Shown here: positions 24,930 through 36,100 of the stretch, one piece after another
How the letters are laid out: the number at the start of each line of letters is the position of its first letter
Position numbering within the stretch: position 1 is the stretch's first letter
Source of the DNA: Pilimelia anulata
Lineage (GTDB): Bacteria > Actinomycetota > Actinomycetes > Mycobacteriales > Micromonosporaceae
Length of the DNA stretch: 64,000 nucleotides
Direction of reading: 5' to 3'
Assembly: GCF_014647895.1 (NCBI RefSeq)
Contig: NZ_BMQB01000007.1
Span: forward strand, 186,001 to 250,000
The notes under the pieces: generated by a model
The model's input: only the letters and a program-made list of their open reading frames with translations
What the model was told of the DNA's origin: nothing
The model's database searches: none
Program-made: the position numbers and the translations under genes

Positions 24930-25601
24930 TCACAGCGCGATCCACACCGCGGTGGAGGTGGCGAGGGGGGTGGTCGAGCTGTCGTACAGGGTGGTGTTGA
25001 CCCGCGCCTTGCGGCCCTCGGTGGCGAGGCAGGTGCCGACCACCACGCACTGCTCGCCCGGACGCGGTACCGCGGTGACGGTGGTCGTCATGCGGCCCAG
25101 CACGTAGGGGCGGCCGGGGGTGAGGACCGACCAGCCGCCGGGGCAGTCGAGGGCCGCCCAGACGTGCGTCGGCGTGACGTCGTCCGGGGCGGTGAACGGG
25201 GTCGCCGTGCGCCCGTCCGGGAGGGGGCCCGGCGTCAGGTGGAGGCCGTCGCGCGCGGCCCGGCCCGGCCCGCAGACCCAGCAGGTCGGGAACGGGTGGT
25301 CGGTGCTGCCGGGGTACCGGGTCGCCGCCTCCGCAGCCGCGACCGGGTCGACCGGGGGTACCGGGTCGGTGACGGCGGCCGCCGGGGTGGCCTCGGCGAT
25401 CAGGGTCTCGCCGTGGGTCAGGGTCAGGCCGCCGCCGGCGGTGCGGCCGATGGTCAGGTCGGTGTCCAGGGGCGGGGGCCGGCGGAGGGTGATCGTGGCG
25501 GTGGCCGTGGGGTCGGGGTTCAGGGCGGCGGCCAGCAGGCCCGCGGTCCAGCCGCCGTTGGCGGAGTCGGGTGGGCCGTTGAAACGTCCGGGTATGCGCA
25601 C
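24930..25601 (-). CDS. Hotdog-fold thioesterase-like protein
   Basis: A 223-residue protein that seems to hold two hotdog-like halves. The N-terminal half ends near YPGST; a central cysteine-bearing HPFPTCWVCGPGR segment leads into the second half, with ALDCPGGW and LGRMTTTVTAVPRPGEQ resembling the strand-loop of acyl-CoA thioesterases. This is a family seen in actinobacteria, mostly annotated as hypothetical. The GTG start at 25601 is 89 bases from the divergent OlsB-like gene. The assignment of fold is from pattern only. Confidence 0.65.
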   Translation of the reverse strand: MRIPGRFNGPPDSANGGWTAGLLAAALNPDPTATATITLRRPPPLDTDLTIGRTAGGGLTLTHGETLIAEATPAAAVTDPVPPVDPVAAAEAATRYPGSTDHPFPTCWVCGPGRAARDGLHLTPGPLPDGRTATPFTAPDDVTPTHVWAALDCPGGWSVLTPGRPYVLGRMTTTVTAVPRPGEQCVVVGTCLATEGRKARVNTTLYDSSTTPLATSTAVWIAL

Positions 25602-25690
25602 CCCGGCACGGTACCGCCGTTCATCCAGCCGTCGCCGGGCCGCATCCCGATCGACATCGTTTCGGCAGGTCAGACGCTTTCCATCGACGT

Positions 25691-26476
25691 ATGGCAGTTC
25701 TTCTGACCACCCCGACCCGCACGAGCGGGTACACCCTGCTGCTCACCGACGACGCGCACCACGTGACCGCGGCGCAGCAACTGCGGCACCGCGTGTTCGC
25801 CGACGAGCTGGGCGCCACGCTGGCCGGTGACGCCGACGGGATCGACGTCGACGAGTTCGACGCGTACTGCGACCACCTCGTCGTCCGCGAGGACAGCACC
25901 GGCGCCATCGTCGGCACCTACCGGATGCTGCCGCCGCAGGCGGCGGCCCGGGCCGGCGGCCGGTACGCCGACACCGAGTTCGAGTTGAGCCGGCTGGACG
26001 GGCTGCGCCCGTACGTGGTCGAGGCCGGCCGCTCCTGCGTCCACCCGGACCACCGGTCCGGCGCGGTGATCAACCTGATCTGGGCCGGCATCGCCCGGTA
26101 CCTGCACCTGCACGGGCTGAGCTGGCTCGGCGGCTGCGCGTCCGTACCGCTGAACGGGCCCGGCGGGACCGACGCCGCCGCGGCCGTCTGGAAGGCGATC
26201 GCCGCCAAGCACCTCGGGCCGGCGGCCATGCGGGTCACCCCGCGCCGGCCCTGGCTGGCCGAGCCCGGCGTCGCCGCGGCGGTCGCCGCGGCCGACGAGC
26301 GGGCCGGGCGGGCGGCGATCCCGCCGCTGCTGCGCGGGTACCTGCGGCTCGGCGCGTGGGTCTGCGGCGAGCCCGCGTACGACCCGGCGTTCGGCGTGGC
26401 CGACCTGTACGTGCTGCTGTCCGTCGACCGCATCGACCCGCGGTACCGGCGGCACTTCCTCGGCGCGACGCGGTGA
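25691..26476 (+). CDS. olsB: Ornithine N-acyltransferase-like (OlsB family)
   Basis: OlsB transfers a 3-hydroxyacyl chain from acyl carrier protein to ornithine to make lyso-ornithine lipid. The 261-residue protein shows the GNAT-related pattern of this family: LRHRVFADELGA, DEFDAYCDHLVVRE, IVGTYRMLPP and VEAGRSCVHPDHRSGAVINLIW. The next gene is a PlsC-type acyltransferase that overlaps it by four bases, which is the olsB-olsA order. The ATG is not preceded by a ribosome site, so the start or a leaderless transcript is possible. Confidence 0.8.
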   Translation: MAVLLTTPTRTSGYTLLLTDDAHHVTAAQQLRHRVFADELGATLAGDADGIDVDEFDAYCDHLVVREDSTGAIVGTYRMLPPQAAARAGGRYADTEFELSRLDGLRPYVVEAGRSCVHPDHRSGAVINLIWAGIARYLHLHGLSWLGGCASVPLNGPGGTDAAAAVWKAIAAKHLGPAAMRVTPRRPWLAEPGVAAAVAAADERAGRAAIPPLLRGYLRLGAWVCGEPAYDPAFGVADLYVLLSVDRIDPRYRRHFLGATR

Positions 26477-27291
26477 GCGTCGCGCCGGCGGGCCACGCGC
26501 CCGGCGGCGGCTCGCTCTGGCTGCCGCGCTCCTCGTGCGGCGCCGGCTGCCGGGCCGGTAGCGCGCCGGCGCCCGGCCGCGGCGGGTGGCGGCTGCTGGC
26601 GCTCGCCGGCGTCCTGCTGGTCACGCTGCCGCTGCTCGCGCCGATGGCCGTGCCGCGCTGGCGGCCGGCGCTGGTCGGCCGGTGGGCCCGGGCGGTGCTG
26701 CGGGCGCTCGGCGTCCGGCTCACCGTCCGGGGGCGGGCCCCGCGCGGGGCGGCGCTGCTGGTGGCCAACCACGTCTCCTGGCTGGACGTGGTCGCGCTGC
26801 TCGCCGTCGTACCGGCCGCGCGGCTCATCGCCAAGCGGGAGGTCCGCGACTGGCCGCTGCTCGGCTGGCTGGCGGTGCGCGGCGGCACCCTGTTCCTGGA
26901 CCGGTCCCGGCCGCGGCTGCTGCCCGGCGTCGTCGCGGCGGTGGCCGACCGGCTGCGGTCCGGCGCGCCGGTCGCCTGCTTCCCCGAGGGGACGACCTGG
27001 TGCGGGCCGGTCGGCGGGCGGTTCCGGCCGGCGCTGTTCCAGGCGGCGCTGGACGCGGGGGTGCCGGTGCTGCCGGTCCGGGTCCGGTACGCGGCCGCCG
27101 ACGGGCCCACCCGGGAGCCGGCGTTCATCGGCGAGGACAGCTTCGTCGACTCGCTGCGCCGGGTCGCCGGGGGGCGGGCGCTCGCGGTGTCACTGACGCT
27201 CCAGCCCGCCCTGTACCCGACGCCGGAGGCCGACCGGCGCGCCCTCTCGGCCACCGCGGAGGCCGCCGTCCACCTGGCCGTCGCCGCGTAG
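26473..27291 (+). CDS. olsA: 1-acylglycerol-3-phosphate / lyso-ornithine lipid acyltransferase (PlsC/OlsA-like)
   Basis: A 272-residue membrane-bound acyltransferase with the catalytic HX4D motif in VANHVSWLD, then FLDRSRP and the acyl-acceptor motif CFPEGTTW. A hydrophobic span (LLALAGVLLVTLPLLAPMAV) lies near residues 41-60. GTG 26473 overlaps the TGA of the upstream gene. In this context its likely role is to add the second acyl chain to lyso-ornithine lipid, though a general phospholipid role cannot be excluded. Confidence 0.83.
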   Translation: MSVAPAGHAPGGGSLWLPRSSCGAGCRAGSAPAPGRGGWRLLALAGVLLVTLPLLAPMAVPRWRPALVGRWARAVLRALGVRLTVRGRAPRGAALLVANHVSWLDVVALLAVVPAARLIAKREVRDWPLLGWLAVRGGTLFLDRSRPRLLPGVVAAVADRLRSGAPVACFPEGTTWCGPVGGRFRPALFQAALDAGVPVLPVRVRYAAADGPTREPAFIGEDSFVDSLRRVAGGRALAVSLTLQPALYPTPEADRRALSATAEAAVHLAVAA

Positions 27292-27372
27292 CGCCGCCGG
27301 GGTCCGGCGGCTCCCGGGTTTCTTTCAGCGATGGCGCAGGATGGGGTCAGGGAGCGGGGACAGAATGGGCGC

Positions 27373-28086
27373 ATGGTTAGCGTCGCTGGTTCCCGCTCCG
27401 ACCCCGAAGCCCGGCTGCTGGTCGTCGAGGACGACCCGAGCATCCTCGAGCTGCTCTCCGCCAGCCTGCGCTATGCCGGGTTCGACGTCACCACCGCGAG
27501 CAACGGCAGCAACGCCGTCGACGCCGCCCGCGAGGCCAAGCCCGACCTGGTCGTCCTGGACGTCATGCTGCCCGACCTGGACGGCTTCGAGGTCATCCGG
27601 CTCATGCGCGAGGAGGGCGCCCGTACGCCGGTCGTCTTCCTCACCGCCCGGGACGCCACCGAGGACAAGATCCGCGGGCTGACCCTGGGCGGCGACGACT
27701 ACGTGACCAAGCCGTTCAGCCTGGAGGAGCTGACGGCCCGCATCCGCGCGGTGCTGCGCCGGACCGGCGGCGAGGCGACCACGCCGCGGCTCAGCTTCGC
27801 CGACCTGGAGCTGGACGAGGAAACGCACGAGGTGTACCGGGCGGGGCGGCAGGTGCAGCTCTCGCCGACGGAGTTCAAGCTGCTGCGGTACCTGCTGCTC
27901 AACGCCAATCGGGTGCTGTCCAAGGCGCAGATCCTCGACCACGTGTGGAACTACGACTTCCGCGGCGACGACAACATCGTCGAGTCCTACATCTCGTACC
28001 TCCGTCGCAAGATCGACAATGTGGAGCCGCGGCTGATCCACACGCTGCGTGGGGTCGGGTACGTCCTGCGCAAGCCGGCGGCATGA
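27373..28086 (+). CDS. OmpR-family response regulator, PhoP-like
   Basis: A 237-residue regulator. The receiver has the acidic pair in VVEDD, phospho-acceptor Asp63 in VVLDVMLPD and Lys113 in YVTKPFS. The winged helix is in the C-terminal half (SPTEFKLLRYLLLNANRVLSK, then ESYISYLRRKID). LTLGGDDYVTKPFSLEE and ELDEETHEV are particularly like mycobacterial PhoP/TcrX. It overlaps the kinase gene by four bases and, with the protease gene 67 bases after that, forms a three-gene group. Confidence 0.92.
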   Translation: MVSVAGSRSDPEARLLVVEDDPSILELLSASLRYAGFDVTTASNGSNAVDAAREAKPDLVVLDVMLPDLDGFEVIRLMREEGARTPVVFLTARDATEDKIRGLTLGGDDYVTKPFSLEELTARIRAVLRRTGGEATTPRLSFADLELDEETHEVYRAGRQVQLSPTEFKLLRYLLLNANRVLSKAQILDHVWNYDFRGDDNIVESYISYLRRKIDNVEPRLIHTLRGVGYVLRKPAA

Positions 28087-29888
28087 CCGCCGACCCCGGC
28101 CGGGGGTCCGCGCCGCCCCCCGACCCCGCGACCCCGCCCGCCCCCGCGCCGCCACCCCCGCATCCGCCCGCCGCGGCGGGCGCGGCACCGTCCGCCCCCG
28201 GTCCGCCGGCGCAGCCGGGTGGCCCCGCCCCGACCGATGTGCCGGGCGGAGCGAACGCCGTACCGCCGCGGTCCGACGCCGCGCCGCCCCCGGCCGGCCG
28301 GCGCGGCGGTCGCGGGCCGCGGGTCGGCGCGGTACCCCGGCTGCCCGTCGAGCGGGCCGCCGGGCTGCTGCGCCGGACGCCGCTGCGGGTCAAGCTCGTC
28401 GCCGCCGTCCTCGCCCTGGTCTTCGCCGCGCTCGTGGTGACGAGCTTCGGCGGGGTGTTCGCCCTGCGCTCGTACCTCACCGACGCCATCGACGACGAGC
28501 TGCGCACGACCGCGGTGAACGTCCCCCGGTACGTCGGCCGGAGCCGCGAGGAGCTGCTGCCCAGCGACTTCGTCATCTCGATCACCGACTCCGCCGGCAT
28601 CCCGCCGACCCGGCGCACGCAGACGCACGCCGGCAACCGCCGGCTCACCGACCTGCCGCCGCTGCCGGACCCGGCCGAGGCGCGGCGGCTGGTCAACCAG
28701 CCGTACACCGTCAGCGCGGTCGGCACCTCGACCCGGTGGCGGGTGCTCGTCCTGCTCCCGACCGACCGGGACGACGAGGACGACGAGGATGAGCGGATGC
28801 TCGTCGTCGCCCGCGACCTGAACGACGTGGACCGGGCCGTCGGCCTGCTGGTCTGGATCGACGTGCTGGTCGGCGGCGGCGTACTGATCATGCTCGCCTC
28901 GCTCGGCGCCGCGCTGGTCCGTACCAGCCTGCGCCCGCTGGTCCAGATCGAGCGGACGGCCGCCGCGATCGCCGCCGGCGACCTCAGCCAGCGGGTGCCC
29001 GACCCCGAGCCCGGCGCGCGCCAGCCGGCGACCGAGCTGGGCCGGCTGTCCCGGGCGCTGAACGCGATGCTGGTCCAGATCGAGAGCGCGTTCACCGCGC
29101 GGGCGCAGTCGGAGCGGGCGGCCCGGACGGCCGAGTCCGACGCCCGCGGGTCGGAGGCGCGGGCGAAGCGGTCCGAGGGGCGGATGCGGCAGTTCGTCGC
29201 CGACGCCTCGCACGAGCTGCGCACCCCGCTGACCACGATCCGCGGCTTCGCCGAGCTGTACCGGCAGGCCGCCGCGGCCGACCCGGTCGAGGGCGCCCGG
29301 CTGGTCCGCCGGATCGAGGACGAGGCCGCCCGGATGGGCCTGCTGGTCGAGGACCTGCTCCTGCTGGCCCGGCTGGACCGGCAGCGCCCGGTGGCCCGGC
29401 AGCCGGTCGAGCTGGCGGTACTGGCCAGCGACGCCGTCCAGGCCGCCCGGGTGATCGCCCCGGACCGCTCGGTCACGCTGGACCTGCCGCCGGGCTCGGC
29501 CGGGCTGACGGTCAGCGGCGACGACGCGAAGCTGCGCCAGGTCCTCGGCAACCTCATGACCAACGCCCTCACCCACACCCCGGCCGGCGCCGCGGTCACG
29601 CTGCGGCTGCGCGACGGCGGCGACGGGCACGCGGTCGTCGAGGTCGCCGACACCGGCCCCGGCCTGGCGCCGGAGCAGGCCGAGCGGGTGTTCGAGCGGT
29701 TCTACCGGGCCGACGCCGCGCGCAGCCGGCACGCCGGCGAGCACACCGGCACGGGCCTCGGCCTGGCGATCGTGGCCGCGATCGTCGCCGCGCACGACGG
29801 CGCGGTGTCGGTCGAGTCGGCGCCGGGCGCGGGGGCGACGTTCCGGGTGCGCCTGCCGCTGGTCGCCCGAAATACTACCGACGAGTAG
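28083..29888 (+). CDS. Sensor histidine kinase with long proline-rich cytosolic N-terminus
   Basis: A 601-residue kinase. About 100 residues of proline/alanine-rich cytosolic sequence come first, then TM1 (about 104-127), an extracytoplasmic sensor of about 130 residues with an acidic DDEDDEDE patch, TM2 (255-279), HAMP, the phosphorylation site His377 in FVADASHELRTPL, and a HATPase domain ending in GTGLGLAIVAAIV. It is the partner of the upstream PhoP-like regulator (ATGA overlap). The N-terminal extension is unusual for the class; its length would suit docking or localisation. The signal is unknown. Confidence 0.93.
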   Translation: MTADPGRGSAPPPDPATPPAPAPPPPHPPAAAGAAPSAPGPPAQPGGPAPTDVPGGANAVPPRSDAAPPPAGRRGGRGPRVGAVPRLPVERAAGLLRRTPLRVKLVAAVLALVFAALVVTSFGGVFALRSYLTDAIDDELRTTAVNVPRYVGRSREELLPSDFVISITDSAGIPPTRRTQTHAGNRRLTDLPPLPDPAEARRLVNQPYTVSAVGTSTRWRVLVLLPTDRDDEDDEDERMLVVARDLNDVDRAVGLLVWIDVLVGGGVLIMLASLGAALVRTSLRPLVQIERTAAAIAAGDLSQRVPDPEPGARQPATELGRLSRALNAMLVQIESAFTARAQSERAARTAESDARGSEARAKRSEGRMRQFVADASHELRTPLTTIRGFAELYRQAAAADPVEGARLVRRIEDEAARMGLLVEDLLLLARLDRQRPVARQPVELAVLASDAVQAARVIAPDRSVTLDLPPGSAGLTVSGDDAKLRQVLGNLMTNALTHTPAGAAVTLRLRDGGDGHAVVEVADTGPGLAPEQAERVFERFYRADAARSRHAGEHTGTGLGLAIVAAIVAAHDGAVSVESAPGAGATFRVRLPLVARNTTDE

Positions 29889-29955
29889 TTCGTTCACAGT
29901 CAACGTCCAGGGCCGGTTCAGGCGCGGCCAAGAACCATCGGGGAGAGTTAAGGGC

Positions 29956-31374
29956 ATGACCGATCACGACGCTCCGCACGGCGAGACCCACCGCACCGAG
30001 CCGCTCCGCCCGCCGGGGACGCCGGAGCCGGCCCGGGCGCCGGTACCGCACCCGGCCGGCGTCACCGCCGAGACCCCGCCGGTGCCCGCGGGCGTCGGCA
30101 CGCCGGCCGACCGGCCGGGCGGCCAGCCGGGGGCGTACCCGCAGGCGACCTGGACCTCCCCCTCCGGGTACCAGCCGGCGTACGACCGCCCGGCCGCGCC
30201 GACCGAGCCGCACATCAGCACCGCCGGCGGCTACCCGGCCGGCGCCGCGCCCTGGCTCCAGGGCACCGGCGCCCAGCCGACCGTCGAGCAGCCGGCCCCG
30301 AACCGCAAGCGCGGCCGCACCGGCCTGGTCGTCGGTCTCGGCGTCGGCGCGATCGCCCTGGCCCTGTGCTCCGGCGTCGCCGGCGCCGCGATCACCCACG
30401 CGATGAGCGACGACGGCCCGGTCACCACCCTCGACCGCGCCGGCAACGGCGCCCCCGCCGCCGTCCTGAACCGCGACTCGCTGGCCGGCATCGCCGACGG
30501 CGTCACCCCCAGCGTCGTCGCGATCAGCACCGGCCAGGGCGAGGGCTCCGGCGTGGTGATGAGCGCGGACGGCTTCGTCGTCACCAACAACCACGTCATC
30601 GCCGCCGCTGGCACCAACGGCCGGGTCAGCGTCGCGTTCAAGGACGGCCGGACCCTCCCCGGTACGGTCGTCGGCACCGACCCCCGCACGGACCTCGGCG
30701 TGGTCAAGGTGGCCGCGACCGACCTCAAGCCGGCCAAGTTCGGCGACAGCAGCGGCATGCGCGTCGGCGACACGGTCATGGCGATCGGCAGCCCGCTCGG
30801 CCTGCAGGGCTCGGTGACCGCCGGCATCGTGAGCTTCATGAACCGGACCATCCAGGCCGGCGGCGGCGAGAACGAGTCGCCGTTCGGCTCGCCGGCCCAG
30901 GGCCAGACGCTGTCCGGCCTCATGCAGACCGACGCGCCGATCAACCCCGGCAACTCCGGCGGCGCGCTGGTCAACCTCAACGGCGAGGTCATCGGCATCA
31001 ACACGGCCATCGCGACCGCGGGCAGCCAGGGCAACATCGGCGTCGGCTTCGCCATCCCGAGCAACCGGGCCAAGACGGTCGCCGAGCAGATCAAGTCCGG
31101 GCAGAAGGTCAGCCACCCGTACATCGGGGTGAACCTGACCGACGCCGAGTCCGGCGGCGCGCTGATCACCGCGGTCGCGCCGACCAGCCCGGCGGCCAAG
31201 GCGGGGCTGCAGAAGGGCGACATCATCACCGAGTTCGGCGGCCGGAAGATCGGCAAGGCGGACGACCTGGTGTCGGCGGTCCAGGCCGGCAAGGTCAGCG
31301 ACAAGCTGGCGGTGAGCTACACGCGCAGCGGGACGGCCGCGAAGACGACGGTCACGCTGGGCGAGTCCAACTAG
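29956..31374 (+). CDS. HtrA/PepD-like membrane-anchored serine protease
   Basis: A 472-residue S1C protease. A proline-rich cytosolic N-terminus (1-118) precedes one span (122-147). The triad is His213 (VTNNHV), Asp246 (RTDLGVV) and Ser334 (PGNSGGAL), and a C-terminal PDZ domain follows (VAPTSPAAKAGLQKGDIITEF). It would degrade or chaperone misfolded proteins outside the membrane. Its place just after a two-component pair recalls mprAB-pepD of mycobacteria, although the regulator here is more PhoP-like. A strong terminator follows. Confidence 0.94.
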   Translation: MTDHDAPHGETHRTEPLRPPGTPEPARAPVPHPAGVTAETPPVPAGVGTPADRPGGQPGAYPQATWTSPSGYQPAYDRPAAPTEPHISTAGGYPAGAAPWLQGTGAQPTVEQPAPNRKRGRTGLVVGLGVGAIALALCSGVAGAAITHAMSDDGPVTTLDRAGNGAPAAVLNRDSLAGIADGVTPSVVAISTGQGEGSGVVMSADGFVVTNNHVIAAAGTNGRVSVAFKDGRTLPGTVVGTDPRTDLGVVKVAATDLKPAKFGDSSGMRVGDTVMAIGSPLGLQGSVTAGIVSFMNRTIQAGGGENESPFGSPAQGQTLSGLMQTDAPINPGNSGGALVNLNGEVIGINTAIATAGSQGNIGVGFAIPSNRAKTVAEQIKSGQKVSHPYIGVNLTDAESGGALITAVAPTSPAAKAGLQKGDIITEFGGRKIGKADDLVSAVQAGKVSDKLAVSYTRSGTAAKTTVTLGESN

Positions 31375-31393
31375 GCGCTTCATCCCCTCCCCG

Positions 31394-31435
31394 GTCGGCG
31401 GGGCGCGACCACGGGGGCGGTCGCGCCCCGCCGAC
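31394..31435. terminator. 17-base-stem terminator between htrA-like and glpK
   Basis: A perfect 17-base stem (31394-31410 with 31419-31435) around an 8-base loop lies between two convergent genes and would end both transcripts. Confidence 0.88.
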
Positions 31436-31503
31436 GCACGCTGACCGGTCCCGCGGGCCGGTCAGGCGAGCGGGCCGACCCTCGATACCGGCGCCGGGAC
31501 GCC

Positions 31504-33000
<1,497 letters not shown>

Positions 33001-33137
33001 AGCCCGGTAAACAGGGAAGTTCCGGGCCGGTACCCGTCCGATTCCGCCAGTGGCGCGGGTCGATGCGACCGGCGTATCTCGCGTGTCGCGGTCGATGTCG
33101 GTTAGCCTCCGGGCGAGGCGCTGGGAGGCATGGACCG

Positions 33138-36100
33138 ATGTCAGTCGTGGAGAGCCGAACCGATGTGTGGCAGGTCCTCGCCGGACGTGCGCCCGGAAGC
33201 CCCGATATGCCGGACGTGTCCGCAGCGGACGACCTGCTGCACCCGCACCGCGCGCGGCCGGTGCTGCGCGCGGGCGTCGAGCGGGTCGCGCACACCTCCG
33301 TGCGCGGCGAGCCGTACGTCATGCTGCGCTCGCCCGACCCCACCGCGCGGGCGCACTACCTGCGGCTGACCGCCGCCGAGGCCGAGCTGACCCTGCTGAT
33401 GGACGGCAGCCGGTCGGTCAACCAGCTCATCGCCGAGTACACCCGGACCACCGGGCGGCTCGCGTCCGAGCAGGTGGTCCGCGTGATCGCCGACCTGGCC
33501 GCGAACCGGATGCTCGACGGCGACCCGCCCGCGCCGGCCCCCGCCCGCTCGCTCGGCGCGCGGCTGCTGGCCGTGCTCGGCGGGCGGCGGATCGCCGTGG
33601 CCGACATCGACGGCGCGGCCACGCTGGCGTACCGGGGGCTGGGCTGGCTGCTGCGCAAGCCGGCGGTGCTCGCCCAGGCGGTCGTCGCGGTCCTCGGGGT
33701 CGTGCTGTTCGCGTGGGCGTGGAGCACCGGGGTGCACCCGCTGTTCCGGACCGGCGGCTCGTACGGCACCGGGCTGCTGATCCTGCTCCTGCTGCACGTG
33801 TTCGCGCTGGCCGTGCACGAGCTGGGGCACGCGCTCGCCGCCAAGCACGCCGGGCGGGAGGTGCCGGCCGGCGGGGTGCTGCTGTACTTCGGCATCCCCT
33901 CGGTGTTCGTGGACACCACCGACGCGTGGCTGGCCGGGCGGCGGGCCCGGCTCACCGTCACCGCGGCCGGGCCGGCGGCCACCCTGGTGCTGGCCGGCGC
34001 CGCGCAGCTCGTCGGGCTGGTGCTGCCGCCGGTGGCGCCGGTGGCGTTCGCGCTGGCGTTCGTCTGCTACTTCCAGACGCTGATCAACCTGTGCCCGCTG
34101 CTGCCGCTGGACGGGCACTACCTGCTCGCCGACTGGCTGGAGATCCCCGGGCTGCGGGTGCGCGGGCTGGCCTGGCTCTCGGCGCGGGTGCGCGGGCGGG
34201 CGACGCCGTGGCGCGAGCTGGACGGCGACGGGCGGCTCGTCGCGCTGTACGGGCTGGCCGGGCTCGGCCACCTCGTCATCACCGCCAACCTCGCCGTCCG
34301 GCTGTGGCGGGACCGGGCGTCCGGCCTCGCGCTCGGGCTGTGGGACGACGGGCCCGGCGGGAAGCTGCTGCTGCTGGTCGCGCTGGGCGCGCTCACCGCG
34401 CCGCTGCTGTACGCGGTCGGCCGCTGGGTGGCCCGCCTGCTGCGCCGCCGGGCCGGCGCGCGGCGCGCGGCCGGCGAGGTGTCCCGGCGGCTGACCGCGC
34501 TGCGCCGGACGATCCTGGCGGGGCTGCCCGAGGGCACGCTGGCCGGGCTGGCCGGGCACGCGGTCTGGCGGGTGCCGGCCGCGGGCGAGGTCGTCGCGGT
34601 CGCCGGGCGGGTGCCGGCCGGGGTGCTGGTCGTGGTCGCCGGGGTGGCCGAGGCGCGGGCGCCCGGCGACGTGGCCGGTACGGTCCGGCAGCGGATCGGC
34701 GCCGGCGGGATCATCGGCCTGGCCCCCGCGCTGCGCGGCACGTCGTCGCCGCTGACCTGGTACGTGGGCCGGGAGACCGAGCTGCTGGCGATCCCGGCGA
34801 GCGCCGTCGTAGCGGCGATGTCGCCGCCGATCCCGGACCCCGGCGCGACCGAGCGCGGCGAGGCGGAGCTGCTGTTCGCGGACACGCCGGCGCTGGAGTG
34901 GCTGCCCGAGGAGGACCGGCTGGGCCTGGCCGCCGCGGCCACCCCGACCTTCCTGAACCCCGGCCAGCCGGTCACCCTGACCCCGGACCGGGACGCCGTC
35001 GTCATCGCCTCCGGCGAGGTCACCCTGCCGGACGGGCGCGGGCTGCGCCGCGGCACGCTGATCGGCCCGCTCGGCGACGGCGCCGAGACCGAGGTGGGCG
35101 TCGCCCGGACGCCGGTCCGGCTGTGGACGCTGGCCGCGCAGGCCGGCTCGCCGCTGCTGGTCTCGTCGGTGCTGGGTGCGGGCCTGCCCGACGCGCACGG
35201 CGCGGTCCCGCCGGTGCGGGTGTTCGCGGGCGCGGGCGTGATCGCCGCGACCGGCGCCGCCCCGGCGGACGGACCGCACCCGACGGACGCGTACCCGCCG
35301 CTGGCCGCGCCCCCCGGACCGCCGCCGGCGCCGGCCCGGGACCGGGACCGCGGCTTCCAGCGCGGCCTCTGGTGGCTGGTGACGCCGGTGCTGGTCACCG
35401 CGCTGGTGCTCTGCGGCAGCCAGGCGCTGCCGGCCGCGGCCTGGTCCGAGCTGCCGGACGACCGGCTGCTGCTGACCGCCGAGAAGGGCGCGGTGGACGC
35501 CGTCGTCGGCGGCGCGCCCCGCCGGCTGGACGCGGGCGACCGGGCGTACCTGGCGGCGGGGGACCGGGTCACCGCCGCGGACCGGGCGACCGCCACCTTC
35601 ACGTACCGGGGCGGCGCGACCACCCAGCTCTGCGCGGGCGGCGAGCTGGTCGTCGGCGCGCTGGGCGGCGAGCGGGCCGCCGGGCCGCGGGCGGAGCTGG
35701 AGCTGGCCCAGGGCACGCTGATCGCGGACACCGCCGCGACGAGCACGGCGTACCCGGCGCTGTCGCTGACCGTCCGGGGGAGCGCCGGGCTGCTGACCAA
35801 CGCCGGCGCCGCCCGGTACGCGGTCTCCGCCGACCGGACCGCGGTGGTCCGCGGCGGCGTGCTGCGCGACGGCGCCCCGCTGGCGACGAGCGCGGGCGAG
35901 GTGGCCTGCGACGCCGAGACCGGGTTCCCGACCGAGACGCCGCCGACGCTGCCGCCGACGTTCGCGCCGACCGCCACCGCGACGCCGACCACCTCGCCGA
36001 GCGCGTCGCCGAGCCCCACGCCGTCGGCCACGCCGAGTCCGACGCCGTCGCCGACGTCCGCGCCGACGACGCCGCCGTCGCGGCCCACCACCGGGCCGAC

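Noticed and set aside
29889..29955. A PhoP-type direct repeat before the HtrA-like gene
   Set aside because: Only single TTCACAG-like and GGTTCAGG-like segments are seen with 24-base spacing, which does not fit the 11-base repeat known for PhoP.
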